A stretch of 64,000 bases of DNA. Origin: Sphingomonas sanxanigenens DSM 19645 = NX02 (GTDB lineage: Bacteria; Pseudomonadota; Alphaproteobacteria; Sphingomonadales; Sphingomonadaceae). A program made the position numbers and the translations under genes. Positions 18,882 to 28,154 of this stretch are shown here, one piece after another. A model generated the notes under the pieces. It was not told where the DNA came from. It ran no database searches and saw nothing but the letters and a program-made list of their open reading frames with translations. The stretch is taken from assembly GCF_000512205.2 (NCBI RefSeq), contig NZ_CP006644.1, forward strand, positions 1,302,001 through 1,366,000, read 5' to 3'. How positions within the stretch are numbered: position 1 is the stretch's first letter; every line of letters begins with the position of its first letter.

Positions 18882-21017
18882 ATGCATATCTCGCGCGTCC
18901 AGTTAGTGAATTACCGCAACTTCGCCAACGCGACGTTCCGGTTCAACGCCGGGATCAACACGATCATCGGCGAGAACGGCTCCGGAAAGACAAACCTGTT
19001 CCGCGCCATCAGGTTGATGCTGGATGATGACATGCTACGATGGGCGCACAAGCTGGATGATGGCGATTTTCACCGCGGCCTCGGCAACTGGCGCGGGCAC
19101 TGGATCATCATCAGCCTTGAGTTCAGCGAGGTCTCGCAGGACGAAGCGATCCAAGCGTTGTTCTTACATGGGACTGGCGTGGTCGAAAATGAGCAGATCG
19201 GGACAGCAACCTACAACCTCATTTTCCGGCCAAACGCCGCCATTCGAGCCAAACTTGGCGAGTTGGAAATGGGCGATCAGGCTGGTTTGGAAGCGCTCCG
19301 ACGAACGATCACGATCGATGATTATGAGCCGGTCTTTACCGGCAAGAGCACCGCGGACTTCGCCGATCCGGCTGTCTACCAGTCCTTGGTCGGCAATTTC
19401 GATACGGTCGAGTTTCCCGACGAGCTAAGCCCGCCGGAGATCGGCGGACGGATGCCGGCAGTGCTCTCGGTTTCCAAAGAGGTCTGCTTCACCTTCGTTC
19501 AAGCGCTACGCGATGTGGTGAGCGAATTTCAGGGACAGCGCACCAACCCGCTTCTCACTTTGCTGCGCGGCAAGAGCGGGGAACTGGACGCTGACACTTT
19601 GGACCCGATCACTCAGCGGGTGAAAGATCTGAACGAAGCCATCGAAGGGTTGCCGGACGTCGGCGAAATGCGCTCGCACATCCGCCAGACGATCCGCGAC
19701 GCCGCCGGTGAAGCGTATTCTCCGGCGAGATTGTCGATCCGCTCGGGTGTGCCGACCGAGGCCGATAAACTTTTCCAATCTCTCAAGCTTTTCGTCGGCG
19801 AAACCGACGACGAATATGAGGGTGCCATTCACGAGCTAAGCTTGGGCGGCGCTAACCTTATTTTCCTGACTCTCAAGCTGCTGGAATTCAAATACCAGCA
19901 AGCCAAGCGAGCTTGCGCCAATTTCCTTCTTATCGAGGAGCCAGAGGCGCACATCCACACGCACATTCAAAAGACCCTGTTCGACAAACTGACCTATCCC
20001 GACACGCAGGTTATTTATTCGACGCACTCGACCCAGATTTCGGAGGTCAGCAATGTCGAGAACGTCAACATCCTTGGTCGTGATGGCGGCCGGTGCGAGT
20101 CGTATCAGCCGACCGCCGGCCTCGCGACGCCAGCCATCCGCAGCATTCAGCGCTACCTCGACGCCGTTCGCAGCAATCTTCTGTTCGCGAAAAGCGTGAT
20201 CCTGGTGGAAGGCGACGCCGAGGAGATTTTGATCCCGGCCCTTATCAAAGAGGTCTACGGTGTCAGCCTCGACGAGCTGGGCATCAGTCTGGTCAACATT
20301 CGCAGCACCGGCTTCGAGAACGTCGCAGTTCTGTTTCACGACCAGCGGATTCGGAAGCGCTGTGCGATCATCACCGACCTTGACGCGGCGTTCTTCGATC
20401 TCGCGCCCGACATGCTGGACACCGACGATGAAACCCGGGCCAAAGAAAGGGCAACGGCATCGCAGAACGCCGGTGCCGCGAGGCGCGCGCGGCTTACCGC
20501 CTTCATCGACGGAAACGATTGGCAATCGCTGCATTTGGCCCCTCACACGTTCGAGGTGGATTTCGTCGCCGCCGGCAATGTCGAGATCGCCGTGGCTGCC
20601 TTGCCGACGGTCTATGTCGATCCCGCGACGATCGCGACCGCAACCAATGAGCTAAGGTCGAATAACGCGGCGCTCTACGGCACGCGCATTCTCACGATGG
20701 CAAAGAGTGCTGGAAAAGGATGGTTCGCCATCCAGCTCGCGAAGCTCATTACGCCGACTGCCCGCATTCCCGCCTATATCTCGGAGGCTGTGTTCACGAC
20801 GCACGGTCGGCTTTCGAGGGCCGTGGCAACGAACATCATCGAGTATCGGATGTTAAAGAGTGGTCTGCCAGAGCTTCTTGGAGACGATTATTTTGACGAG
20901 GTGCGCGCGCTTGTTCGGCAATTCAGCAACAAGGAGATTGATACTCAAGCGATAATTGCCGGCGTCGGCGCCGTGTTGCCGGGAGACGCGGTGCTCGATG
21001 TGCTCGGCTACGCCTGA
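18882..21017 (+). CDS. gajA: Gabija-type GajA: OLD-family ATPase/TOPRIM nuclease
   Basis: 711 residues. The N-terminal ABC/SMC-like ATPase starts MHISRVQLVNYRNFANATF with P-loop GENGSGKT at residues 30-37 and Walker B ANFLLIEEPEAHIHTH followed by IYSTHSTQ. The C-terminal TOPRIM has the glutamate in ILVEGDAEEILIP (Glu443) and the DLD pair at residues 499-501, both needed for metal binding. OLD nucleases cut DNA. Directly overlapping a UvrD-like helicase gene (TGATG), this is the Gabija gene order. It is longer than the best-studied GajA, with extra sequence between the ATPase halves. The start has GGGAGG upstream. Mostly intact codon use suggests it is functional. Confidence 0.85.
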   Translation: MHISRVQLVNYRNFANATFRFNAGINTIIGENGSGKTNLFRAIRLMLDDDMLRWAHKLDDGDFHRGLGNWRGHWIIISLEFSEVSQDEAIQALFLHGTGVVENEQIGTATYNLIFRPNAAIRAKLGELEMGDQAGLEALRRTITIDDYEPVFTGKSTADFADPAVYQSLVGNFDTVEFPDELSPPEIGGRMPAVLSVSKEVCFTFVQALRDVVSEFQGQRTNPLLTLLRGKSGELDADTLDPITQRVKDLNEAIEGLPDVGEMRSHIRQTIRDAAGEAYSPARLSIRSGVPTEADKLFQSLKLFVGETDDEYEGAIHELSLGGANLIFLTLKLLEFKYQQAKRACANFLLIEEPEAHIHTHIQKTLFDKLTYPDTQVIYSTHSTQISEVSNVENVNILGRDGGRCESYQPTAGLATPAIRSIQRYLDAVRSNLLFAKSVILVEGDAEEILIPALIKEVYGVSLDELGISLVNIRSTGFENVAVLFHDQRIRKRCAIITDLDAAFFDLAPDMLDTDDETRAKERATASQNAGAARRARLTAFIDGNDWQSLHLAPHTFEVDFVAAGNVEIAVAALPTVYVDPATIATATNELRSNNAALYGTRILTMAKSAGKGWFAIQLAKLITPTARIPAYISEAVFTTHGRLSRAVATNIIEYRMLKSGLPELLGDDYFDEVRALVRQFSNKEIDTQAIIAGVGAVLPGDAVLDVLGYA

Positions 21018-22852
21018 TGGTCTTTGTCTGGAATAAGGACGACCTGAACGACGAGCAGGTCGATGCAATCCGGCATCCCGGCAGCGTGTTTTTGAGCGCG
21101 TGCCCCGGCAGCGGAAAAACTCGCGCGCTAACCTACAAAATTGCCCTCGAACTATCTCGCCTGGAGTCCGAGAAGCAGTGGGTTGTCGCAATTACCTACA
21201 CGCATCGCGCCGCCGAGGAGATTGAGGAGCGGATCGAGCGGCTTGGCGTGGACACGAGCCGATTGTGGATCGGCACCATCCACTCGTTCTGCCTGGACTG
21301 GATGCTCCGCCCTTACGGCATCCTGCATGACCAACTGAAATATGGCTTCCGCGTTGTGGATCAGCACGAAAGCGAGCGGCGCTTGGAGGAGCTGGGATCG
21401 CAGATGCGGCCAAGGGTCGCGCCCGCGATTTGCGGCTACTACTTCACGACCAACGGCGTGGTGCTGGCGGCACCCGCCCATAGTCAAGCATCGGTGCATG
21501 CCGTGCTTGAGGCATTTTGGGAAGGGTTGAGAGACGAGCGTCGCATCGACTTCGAGATGATCCTTCTCTACGCGTGGGAGCTTGTTCGGGATAACCCGAC
21601 GATCTCAATCCTGCTTAGCTCCATTTTCAAGTTTATCCTCGTGGATGAGGTGCAGGACACGAAGGAAATCCAGTACGCTATCGTCGCCTCCATTTTGCGC
21701 GCGGGCGCGGGACGGACGCTGGCATTCTTGGTTGGCGACGCCAACCAATCAATCTTCACGTCGCTTGGCGGCTACGCCATGCCGCGCGGCGATTTCCAGC
21801 AGCTTTCCGGCGTGGCCATGGCGCACAAGAGCCTTTCGATTAATTACCGTTCGTCGGACCGCATCGTCCAGTATTACTCGAACTACCATGTTGCGCCCGC
21901 AGTCGTCACCGCAGAGGGCGCTTTCAAGGAATATCCCAGCAAGATCAGCTTCGACCAACAGATCGCGCATCAGGGGTTTGAGGACGAGATCGTCCGCCTG
22001 ATCCGGTATAACATCGAGCAACTCCAAATACCGCCAAACCAGATTTGCATTGTCGGTCCTTGGTGGATGTCGCTGGCGGCACTTACCCGCCGCCTGATGG
22101 CCGCGATGCCGGACCAGTCCTTTGACGGTCCGGGGATGGCGCCGTTCGCTCGCGATCAAGACAATTTTTGGTACAAGGTCGCTCGTCTGGCGCTTACCGA
22201 GCCGTCGCCCCGGCTGTTCATTCGTCGGCTGCGCTGGGCAGGGGAAGTCTTGGCCGACCTGCACCACGCGGGCGTGATGCTGCCGAATGTCACGCGCCGA
22301 GATATCCTCAGGATTTGTAACACGATCCAGATCGCCTCGCAGGACGGGCTCGAGTTTTTGCGGCTTTTTTTTGAGGAGTTCAGTTCGGGCGTGGGGTTCA
22401 ACCCGACAGCCTATGTCATGCTGGCAGAACACCATGAGACCTTCTTTGCGAGGTCCGAGCGCCAGATCGAGCGGTTGCTTGCGAGTGGCGTTCAGGGCGT
22501 CAATGACATTGCCATGTTCCGCCGGACATTTGCCAGCCGCACCGGCATCACGATTTCCACCATCCATGGCGTGAAAGGGTTGGAGTTCGATACGGTCATC
22601 GCCTTCGCACTGCTCCAAGGCATGGTCCCGCATTTCGCAGAACCGAATCCGGAAGAAAGCGCGAAGAAACTGCTTTATGTGATCTGCTCCCGCCCGCGAA
22701 AAAATCTCCATCTAATCGCCGAGACAGGGCGCGTTGACGGGCGTGGCGATCCCTACGTTTGCACCACGGTCCTTGCCGCCTGTCGGCACGCCTACGATCA
22801 GATCGCGGCTGATGCAGGGGCAGGTGCCGACGTGGAACCTGCGGATTTATAA
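21017..22852 (+). CDS. gajB: Gabija-type GajB: UvrD/PcrA-like superfamily 1 helicase
   Basis: 611 residues. Q-motif region LNDEQVDAI, Walker A ACPGSGKT (residues 28-35), motif Ia AITYTHRAAEEIEERI, Walker B ILVDEVQDT (Asp210), motif III LVGDANQSIF, and late motifs STIHGVKGLEFDTVIAFALL and LLYVICSRPRKNL are all present and ordered. This is a complete SF1A helicase core. The ATG overlaps the GajA stop by one base. In Gabija, GajB senses or processes DNA ends and activates the GajA nuclease on phage DNA. No third gene follows; 22853-23288 is empty of recognisable genes. Confidence 0.85.
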   Translation: MVFVWNKDDLNDEQVDAIRHPGSVFLSACPGSGKTRALTYKIALELSRLESEKQWVVAITYTHRAAEEIEERIERLGVDTSRLWIGTIHSFCLDWMLRPYGILHDQLKYGFRVVDQHESERRLEELGSQMRPRVAPAICGYYFTTNGVVLAAPAHSQASVHAVLEAFWEGLRDERRIDFEMILLYAWELVRDNPTISILLSSIFKFILVDEVQDTKEIQYAIVASILRAGAGRTLAFLVGDANQSIFTSLGGYAMPRGDFQQLSGVAMAHKSLSINYRSSDRIVQYYSNYHVAPAVVTAEGAFKEYPSKISFDQQIAHQGFEDEIVRLIRYNIEQLQIPPNQICIVGPWWMSLAALTRRLMAAMPDQSFDGPGMAPFARDQDNFWYKVARLALTEPSPRLFIRRLRWAGEVLADLHHAGVMLPNVTRRDILRICNTIQIASQDGLEFLRLFFEEFSSGVGFNPTAYVMLAEHHETFFARSERQIERLLASGVQGVNDIAMFRRTFASRTGITISTIHGVKGLEFDTVIAFALLQGMVPHFAEPNPEESAKKLLYVICSRPRKNLHLIAETGRVDGRGDPYVCTTVLAACRHAYDQIAADAGAGADVEPADL

Positions 22853-23288
22853 CAGTCACGACTGAGTGCCTAGCGTTGCCCCGGCCCGCGCTCTAGGCGA
22901 TGGCGCGCTTGGAACCGCCACGATGTTTCCTCCATCCCGTGGTGATCGCTATCGCTAGGGGGAAGCTGCCGAGCCGCTGCCAGTGAACGAAGGGCTGCTT
23001 AGCTCGACAGCACTCTCCAAACCAGACATGCCGATCCCCGCCAACCCCATACAATGCTGGACCCATCGTTGCGCGGTGACGGGCATAGTGCGGACGGGCA
23101 ACAGTTGGTGGCCGGCGCTGAGCTCTCAAACGGCGACAATTGGCGCGATGCCGATGGCCTGATTCGGTTGGCCTGGCCGTCCGCTTCCGTTTCAAGCAGA
23201 CGTAGATCGGGTCGCGTTGTACGACCGGGTCTGGTCGCAAGCAGCCGTTAACGACCGCTCGAGAAAAGACCGAGATTGCGGCGCTAAA
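22853..23288. other. Spacer after the Gabija pair
   Basis: No supported gene. One minus-strand frame (22893-23240) ends GWRKHRGGSKRAIA but has no family I recognise and no ribosome-binding site. Confidence 0.5.
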
Positions 23289-23302
23289 TCACCGCAATCT
23301 CG
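23271..23302. terminator. Perfect 11-bp stem-loop at the end of the OmpA-like pseudogene
   Basis: CGAGATTGCGG (23271-23281) and CCGCAATCTCG (23292-23302) form a perfect 11-bp stem with a 10-nt loop. It overlaps the stop of the minus-strand pseudogene. A GTCTTTTC tract follows on the minus strand, so it could be that gene's terminator, though the T-run is weak. Confidence 0.5.
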
Positions 23303-23745
23303 CCCGCCCACATCCCCCCGCGAGCACCACCCTCACATCCACCCGCCGCGCCTCGGCGCTCTCGATCCCGTCAAACGCCGCCGCCACATAGGGCCCCGGC
23401 AGCCGCTCCGCGATCCGGATCCGCGCCGCATCCACCCCGCGCATCATCAGTGCGTCGCGCACCAACTCCGCGCGGATGCGTGCCAGCCCCGCGTCCTCAG
23501 CGATGGGGGCTGGCCGGAGGCCGTCTGCTGCTCCGTCTGGGCATGGCCGGCGATGTCGATGCGGGCGGGTTGGACGTCCAGCGCGTAGTTGATCGTCGCG
23601 TCGAGATAATAGTCGGCGAGCTGGTAGGCGACGAAGCTGTGGCCGAAGTCGAAGGGGATGGTGAGGCGGCCCTCCTTGTAGGGGCGCTGGCGGTGCTTTC
23701 GCTCCTCGTAGAGCGGACGACCAATGCTCTCATGCGACGGTGAGC
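23289..23745 (-). pseudogene. Frameshifted, N-terminally truncated OmpA-domain protein
   Basis: The minus strand encodes EGRLTIPFDFGHSFVAYQLA, then YALDVQPARIDIAGHAQTEQ in one frame. It switches near 23503-23508 (a run of five G) to PIAEDAGLARIRAELVRDAL, MMRGVDAARIRIAERLPGP and a final VDVRVVLAGGCGRARLR. The order strand-IDIAGHAQT, then LARIRAELVRDALMMRGVD, then RRVDVRVVL is that of a C-terminal OmpA-like peptidoglycan-binding domain. The reading is broken by one frameshift and starts abruptly at the DoxX 3' end with no start codon. It is a decayed gene. Confidence 0.65.
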
Positions 23746-23746
23746 G

Positions 23747-24241
23747 TCAGAGTTCATGCCCGAGTTTTGCATCGACCGACCAGACGCCACCGCCGTGCAT
23801 CGCAATCGAGAAAGCGATCAATCCGAGAATGATCGGATATTCGATGCCGCGATCGATCCAGGGATAGGTCGGGCCAAGCGCGAAACAGATGAAGGCCATC
23901 TGGATCGCCAGCATCGGCGCGAACAACCGGGTTGCAAGGCCGAGCGCGACGCACAGCCCGCCTGCGGTTTCCAGTATCGCAACGAACATGGCGAGCGTCG
24001 AAGCAAAAGGAAGATGAAGGACGTTGCCGATGAGGTTGATCGATCCCTGCATCGGATCGGCCATCGAGCCGTGCGGGGTTCCGGTCAGCTTCGGGACCCC
24101 ATGCGTCACGATCGTCAACCCGAAGGCGATGCGCAGGAGCGCATAGGACAAGGTCCGCCCGGTCGCATAGAGCGGCGCCAGTGCGGGGAAAATCAGAGCC
24201 GGTGCCGAGCGCGGCCGATTACCGCGTTGCCGATCGACCAA
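23747..24241 (-). CDS. DoxX-family membrane protein
   Basis: 164 residues with four hydrophobic segments: LSYALLRIAFGLTIVTHGV, FASTLAMFVAILETAGGLCV, LFAPMLAIQMAFICFALGP and YPIILGLIAFSIAMHGGGV. The THGVPKL...NLIG...ETAGG arrangement matches DoxX/TQO-small-subunit-like proteins, inner-membrane proteins linked to redox or thiol stress. It follows a remnant of an aldo/keto reductase and sits near a divergent AraC regulator, a common arrangement for stress or aldehyde-response loci. Precise function is not known. Confidence 0.85.
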   Translation of the reverse strand: MVDRQRGNRPRSAPALIFPALAPLYATGRTLSYALLRIAFGLTIVTHGVPKLTGTPHGSMADPMQGSINLIGNVLHLPFASTLAMFVAILETAGGLCVALGLATRLFAPMLAIQMAFICFALGPTYPWIDRGIEYPIILGLIAFSIAMHGGGVWSVDAKLGHEL

Positions 24242-24289
24242 TGAAACCTCCCTTCAAAGAGCGCGTGCCGTGGCCTGTCCGAGTTCCTC

Positions 24290-24380
24290 CGGTCGCAAGC
24301 GCCGGAAGGCCGAAGGTCGTGGTGCCGAGGCAGGGGGCGGAGGCGAACAGGCCGGTATTGCCGGGCGTCCTGTTTTTCAT
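24290..24380 (-). pseudogene. Aldo/keto reductase N-terminal stub
   Basis: From ATG at 24380 the minus strand reads MKNRTPGNTGLFASAPCLGT TTFG, closely resembling the start of aldo/keto reductases (M-x-x-R-x-LG-x-TGL-x-VS-x-x-x-LG). Similarity ends within 30 residues and the frame then runs into the DoxX upstream region. Most of the roughly 300-residue enzyme has been deleted. The region 24381-24827 between this stub and the AraC gene holds no gene. Confidence 0.6.
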
Positions 24381-24827
24381 GAGCGTGAGGCCTTTTGGCA
24401 GAGGAGGGGGAGGCGGCCCGCTCCGGCCCCGGCGGAGCCGCGCGCGCGACGCTGCCGTGCCGGCCGTCCGGGCAATGCCGTCGTGTCTCGGCGGACGCGG
24501 TGACAGACGCGAGATTTCCGGCCGATAATCCACGCGCGCTCGCAATCCTGTCCTCGTCCGAATATACCGCATCTTTCTGGTCAGTTGCTTTATGTTGTCG
24601 CAGAACGCGCAGCATTGAAGCACGCGAACAATGATCGTTGCGTCGATGGAATGTTAACGGCGTGTGTCCGATACACTGCGCCGATCTATCCGAATGAGCT
24701 TGTATGCTAACTTTCGTTCGTCAGATCGGTCCTCTGTTGTTGAGACTATCATTGACGGGGCGGTATTTTCTGCGATGATGATCCCGCCTGGCTTGGGTCG
24801 ACGCCCGTAAGCTAGAGAGGTTGAGCC

Positions 24828-25814
24828 ATGGCCAGAATGCCGGAAACCGGAGAAATCTTGCCTTTTCCTACAGCATCCTCGGTCGGGGCGCCGTCCGAGC
24901 GCCTTTCTCCGGAAGGGAACCGGGTGCGGTCGGCGCTGCTTGCGGCTGCGGAGCGCTACGCCGACTCGCAAGGCGGCGGCGAAGGCTTCTTTGCCGTGCC
25001 GGATTTCGGCGTCCATGTGATGCGGACCTACGAGCCGATCGACCATCATCAAGTGTATCGGCCGTCGCTCTGCATCACGCTCCAGGGATTGAAGCAGATC
25101 CTCGTGGGCGGCCAGATGCTCAGCTATGGGCCGATGGACTGCCTGATCGTGGGGCTGGACCTTCCGGCGCGCGGCCGGATCGTCGCCGCCAGTGGGCGGA
25201 CGCCATTCGTCGGTATCAAGATAGAGTTCGACATCGCCGTGATGCGCGATGTTCTCGAACAGCTCGACACGCGTCCGACGCCGACACAAGGGGCGGGACG
25301 AAGCATGTTCGTGTCCGCGGTCGAGGGGCCGCTCGCCCACTGCGTCCTCCGCATGATCGAGCTGACGGACACGCCCAAAGCGATGCCCATTCTCTATCCG
25401 GCGTTGATGCGCGAATTCTATTACTGGCTGCTGACAGGGCCGAACGCGGGCGATCTGTGCAAGCAGATCATCCCGGGGACCTATCTGGAACGTATCGCCG
25501 AAGCGATCCGCCTCCTGCGCAAGAACTTCGCCCAGACGCTTCGGATGGAGGCGTTGGCCGCCGCCGCGCATATGAGTCTTTCCTCGTTCCACCAGCATTT
25601 CAAGGCGCTGACGTCGATGACGCCGCTCCAGTTCCAGAAGCAGCTTCGCCTGCTCGAGGCGCGCCGGCTGATGATGGTGGATGACATGAATGTCGCCGAG
25701 GCTGCCTATCGGGTCGGCTATGAGAGCGCGTCGCAATTCAGCCGCGAATATTCCCGTGCTTTCGGCGTCGCGCCGAAACGGGATGCGATGAACGTCAAGG
25801 TCGCCGGGGCGTAG
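24828..25814 (+). CDS. AraC-family transcriptional regulator
   Basis: 328 residues; AGAGAGG precedes the ATG. An N-terminal cupin-like ligand domain of the AraC_N type (YRPSLCITLQGLKQILVGGQ, YGPMDCLIVGLDLPARGRIV) is followed from about residue 220 by two helix-turn-helices (MEALAAAAHMSLSSFHQHFK and NVAEAAYRVGYESASQFSRE YSRAFG). AraC proteins with this N-terminal domain typically control a divergent oxidoreductase. Here that partner is the truncated aldo/keto reductase plus DoxX, so the regulator may have lost its main target. Confidence 0.9.
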   Translation: MARMPETGEILPFPTASSVGAPSERLSPEGNRVRSALLAAAERYADSQGGGEGFFAVPDFGVHVMRTYEPIDHHQVYRPSLCITLQGLKQILVGGQMLSYGPMDCLIVGLDLPARGRIVAASGRTPFVGIKIEFDIAVMRDVLEQLDTRPTPTQGAGRSMFVSAVEGPLAHCVLRMIELTDTPKAMPILYPALMREFYYWLLTGPNAGDLCKQIIPGTYLERIAEAIRLLRKNFAQTLRMEALAAAAHMSLSSFHQHFKALTSMTPLQFQKQLRLLEARRLMMVDDMNVAEAAYRVGYESASQFSREYSRAFGVAPKRDAMNVKVAGA

Positions 25815-25904
25815 CGTCTGCGCGCCGCGGGGCCTTGTCGGAATTACGGGGCGCTGCACTTTTCCTGATTTTGGCCCGCGCCTGGCGCACTGGCCGCAGC
25901 TTGC

Positions 25905-26441
25905 CTATCGAGCGGATGCGCCTTCTACCACTGCCTCGAATATCTGCGATCGGTCCGGCCCTTCGGCGATGTGCAGAACGACCCATGTATCCGCTCGATG
26001 CGCGACGACGACACGTATCTTGTCGTTGAACAGGCCGTCCGCCAATCCGGTTGGCGCGACCTTCCCGGAATTCAGGATCAGGCTGCCCATGTCGCGCCCG
26101 CATGCCGGGCCAACGCAGGCGTAGGCGACCGAAAAGCCGCGCTGCTTCAAGAGATCGTCATAGTAGCGCTGGATCTGCAAAGGCGCGGTCGCCGGCTTTA
26201 CCCGATAATCGATATGCGTGACTTTGCCTTCCAGCAGCCGCCGGTTCGTTGGCGCTTCGGCGTTGGCGATCGGACCGATCGGGACGGTGACCTCGTCCAG
26301 AGAGGGTGCCCGATAGCCGTCGATCACGGCGTGGGGGTATCGCGGCAGAGCCGGATGATCCTCGCCATCGATATCCTGCGCGAGCAGGGGGCCGCACAGG
26401 ACGACGGGCAGGACGGCCATGATGCCGGAGATTTTCCTCAT
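25905..26441 (-). CDS. Exported DUF4892-like protein
   Basis: 178 residues. A Sec signal peptide MRKISGIMAVLPVVLCGPLL ending at AQD is followed by HPALPRYPHAVIDGYRAP, then GKVTHIDYRVKPATAPLQIQ RYYDDLLKQRGFSVAYACVG and a single Cys pair. The layout matches DUF4892, a periplasmic domain often fused to a C-terminal OmpA-like domain. Here no OmpA domain follows; the gene ends after VVLHIAEGPDRSQIFEAVV. Pieces of an OmpA-like gene occur at 23.3-23.7 kb and at 26.61 kb, so the locus may derive from a rearranged larger gene. Confidence 0.65.
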   Translation of the reverse strand: MRKISGIMAVLPVVLCGPLLAQDIDGEDHPALPRYPHAVIDGYRAPSLDEVTVPIGPIANAEAPTNRRLLEGKVTHIDYRVKPATAPLQIQRYYDDLLKQRGFSVAYACVGPACGRDMGSLILNSGKVAPTGLADGLFNDKIRVVVAHRADTWVVLHIAEGPDRSQIFEAVVEGASAR

Positions 26442-26611
26442 ATTCGCTCCAATTCCGTCGCAGTCGCGTTTTCCGGCAGACTGGGAGTGCCGTCGCCTGC
26501 CGGGATCCAGGCGAAATTCGCCACGTTCGGGTCCGAACGCAACCGGTCATTCGCGCGCCAGCGTCGGAATGGCGCGAGTGGGGCACGGGCGAGCTTTGAC
26601 CGGGCGCTCGA

Positions 26612-26652
26612 CGATCCGGATACGCGCCGCATCCACCCCCGCGCATCACCAG
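26612..26652. repeat. Short second copy of OmpA-like pseudogene sequence
   Basis: About 40 bp here match 23411-23450 with roughly three differences; both share the core ATCCGGAT(a/c)CGCGCCGCATC. This stretch in the pseudogene encodes the GVDAARIRI part of the OmpA-like domain. It lies in a 26442-26757 region that otherwise shows no supported gene. Confidence 0.55.
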
Positions 26653-26779
26653 CCCGAAGGGAGCCCGGTCCAGGGGCCGCGGGCGGTGGAAGCGGCGTGA
26701 GGATGGCGCTGCGGGCTTGACCGCGGCGCCGAATCTGCTAAGCGCCCGCCCTTGATCGGCGCGTTGCGTCGGTCATACC

Positions 26780-27010
26780 GTCCGAGACAGTTGGTGAGGG
26801 CATTCCGGCCCTCTTAATCTCCAGCCTAGACGGGGAAAGCGTTTCTCGCCCGTTGGCGCATCGCGTCGAACGGGCCTGCCGGACGGGCCTGGTTCCCGTC
26901 ATGTCAGGTAGCCATTCCCCTCGGACAGACTGCCTCGCGTTCGGCGCGTGCGGATGTCCGCGCGCGCAGGCCGCGGGGGTTGCCGGCGTCGCGATGGTCG
27001 CGGTGCCGGA
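26780..27010 (+). promoter_or_regulatory. Probable L10-type ribosomal protein leader
   Basis: About 230 nt directly upstream of rplJ contain several potential stems, for example GAGGGC...GCCCTC around 26814-26835 and repeated ACGGGC/CGGGCC segments from 26832 to 26905. In bacteria, L10-(L7/L12)4 represses rplJL by binding a structured leader. The assignment rests on position and local pairing only. Confidence 0.45.
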
Positions 27011-27027
27011 ATTGAGTGGAGAATGGC

Positions 27028-27549
27028 ATGGATCGTGCTCAAAAGGCCGCTGCCGTTGCCGAGCTGAACAGCACCTTCTCCGAGGTTGGCGTGGTGGTTG
27101 TCACCCGCAATCTCGGCCTCACCGTCGCGCAGTCGACGGTGCTGAGGACGAAGATGCGTGAGGCCGGCGCGAGCTACCGGGTCTCGAAGAACAAGCTTGC
27201 CAGGATCGCGCTCGGCGGCACCGACTATGTGGGCGTGGGCGACATGCTCACCGGTCCGGTCGGTCTCGCCACCTCGCCCGACCCGGTCGCCGCAGCCAAG
27301 GTTGTGGTGGACTTCGCCAAGACGACCGACAAGTTCGAGATCGTCGGCGGGGCGATGGGCGCGACCGTTCTTGACGCCGATGGCATCAAGGCGCTCGCCA
27401 CCATGCCGTCGCTCGATGAGCTGCGCGCGAAGATCGTGGGCCTGCTGGTTGCTCCGGCGACCAAGCTCGCGACCATCACGCAGGCTCCGGCGGCGCAGCT
27501 GGCGCGCGTGCTGAACGCCTATGCGGAAAAGGACAAGGAAGCCGCCTGA
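27028..27549 (+). CDS. rplJ: 50S ribosomal protein L10
   Basis: 173 residues from [20 protein letters not shown]. The ATG at 27028 has GGAGA a few bases upstream, better placed than a GTG at 27016. Segments [19 protein letters not shown] and [15 protein letters not shown] are typical L10. L10 anchors L7/L12 dimers to 23S rRNA at the GTPase centre and regulates its own operon. It is followed 76 bp later by rplL. The usual rplK-rplA pair is not upstream in this window. Confidence 0.97.
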   Translation: MDRAQKAAAVAELNSTFSEVGVVVVTRNLGLTVAQSTVLRTKMREAGASYRVSKNKLARIALGGTDYVGVGDMLTGPVGLATSPDPVAAAKVVVDFAKTTDKFEIVGGAMGATVLDADGIKALATMPSLDELRAKIVGLLVAPATKLATITQAPAAQLARVLNAYAEKDKEAA

Positions 27550-27625
27550 GCGATCAGGCAGTCCGATACGCGAACGTCTTTTACCTGAACATGATGGGCC
27601 CATGGGCCCGATTTGGAGATATCAA

Positions 27626-28000
27626 ATGGCTGACCTCAACACCCTCGTCGAACAGCTTTCCGAACTGACCGTCCTCGAGGCCGCCGAGCTCTCGAAGCTT
27701 CTCGAAGAGAAGTGGGGCGTTTCGGCCGCCGCGGCCGTTGCCGTTGCCGGCCCGGCCGCTGGCCCCGCCGCCCCGGCCGAGGAAGAGCAGACCGAGTTCG
27801 ACGTGGTCCTCACCGGTGACGGTGGCAAGAAGATCAACGTCATCAAGGAAGTCCGCGCGATCACCGGCCTGGGCCTGACCGAAGCGAAGGCCCTCGTCGA
27901 GGCCGCGCCGAAGGCGGTCAAGGAAGCCGTGAACAAGGAAGAGGCCGCGAAGATCAAGGCCCAGCTCGAGGCCGCCGGCGCGACCGTCGAGCTCAAGTAA
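27626..28000 (+). CDS. rplL: 50S ribosomal protein L7/L12
   Basis: 124 residues, [20 protein letters not shown]. It has the N-terminal dimerisation helix, an Ala/Pro/Gly hinge ([16 protein letters not shown]) and the C-terminal factor-binding domain ([40 protein letters not shown]). It recruits elongation factors to the ribosome. A strong intrinsic terminator follows at 28053, separating it in part from rpoB. Confidence 0.98.
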   Translation: MADLNTLVEQLSELTVLEAAELSKLLEEKWGVSAAAAVAVAGPAAGPAAPAEEEQTEFDVVLTGDGGKKINVIKEVRAITGLGLTEAKALVEAAPKAVKEAVNKEEAAKIKAQLEAAGATVELK

Positions 28001-28052
28001 TCGGCTGCGGGCTTCGCGGCCCGCAACCGAACGCTTCTGCGTTCAGGAAGAA

Positions 28053-28082
28053 GGGGGCGGCCTTGGGGCCGTCCCCTTTTTT
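28053..28082 (+). terminator. Intrinsic terminator after rplL
   Basis: GGGGGCGGCC-TTGG-GGCCGTCCCC followed by six T. The stem is 10 bp with one G-T wobble. It lies 52 bp after the rplL stop and should end or attenuate the rplJL transcript before rpoB. Confidence 0.85.
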
Positions 28083-28154
28083 CGTGTGCGGCACGAGAAC
28101 GGCCCACCATCCGGGGATGGCGGGCCGCTGCCTTTCCAATGGTGAGGGGGCGGA

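Noticed and set aside
22893-23240. Minus-strand 115-residue frame after the Gabija pair
   Set aside because: No family, no ribosome-binding site and no conserved motif; probably chance.
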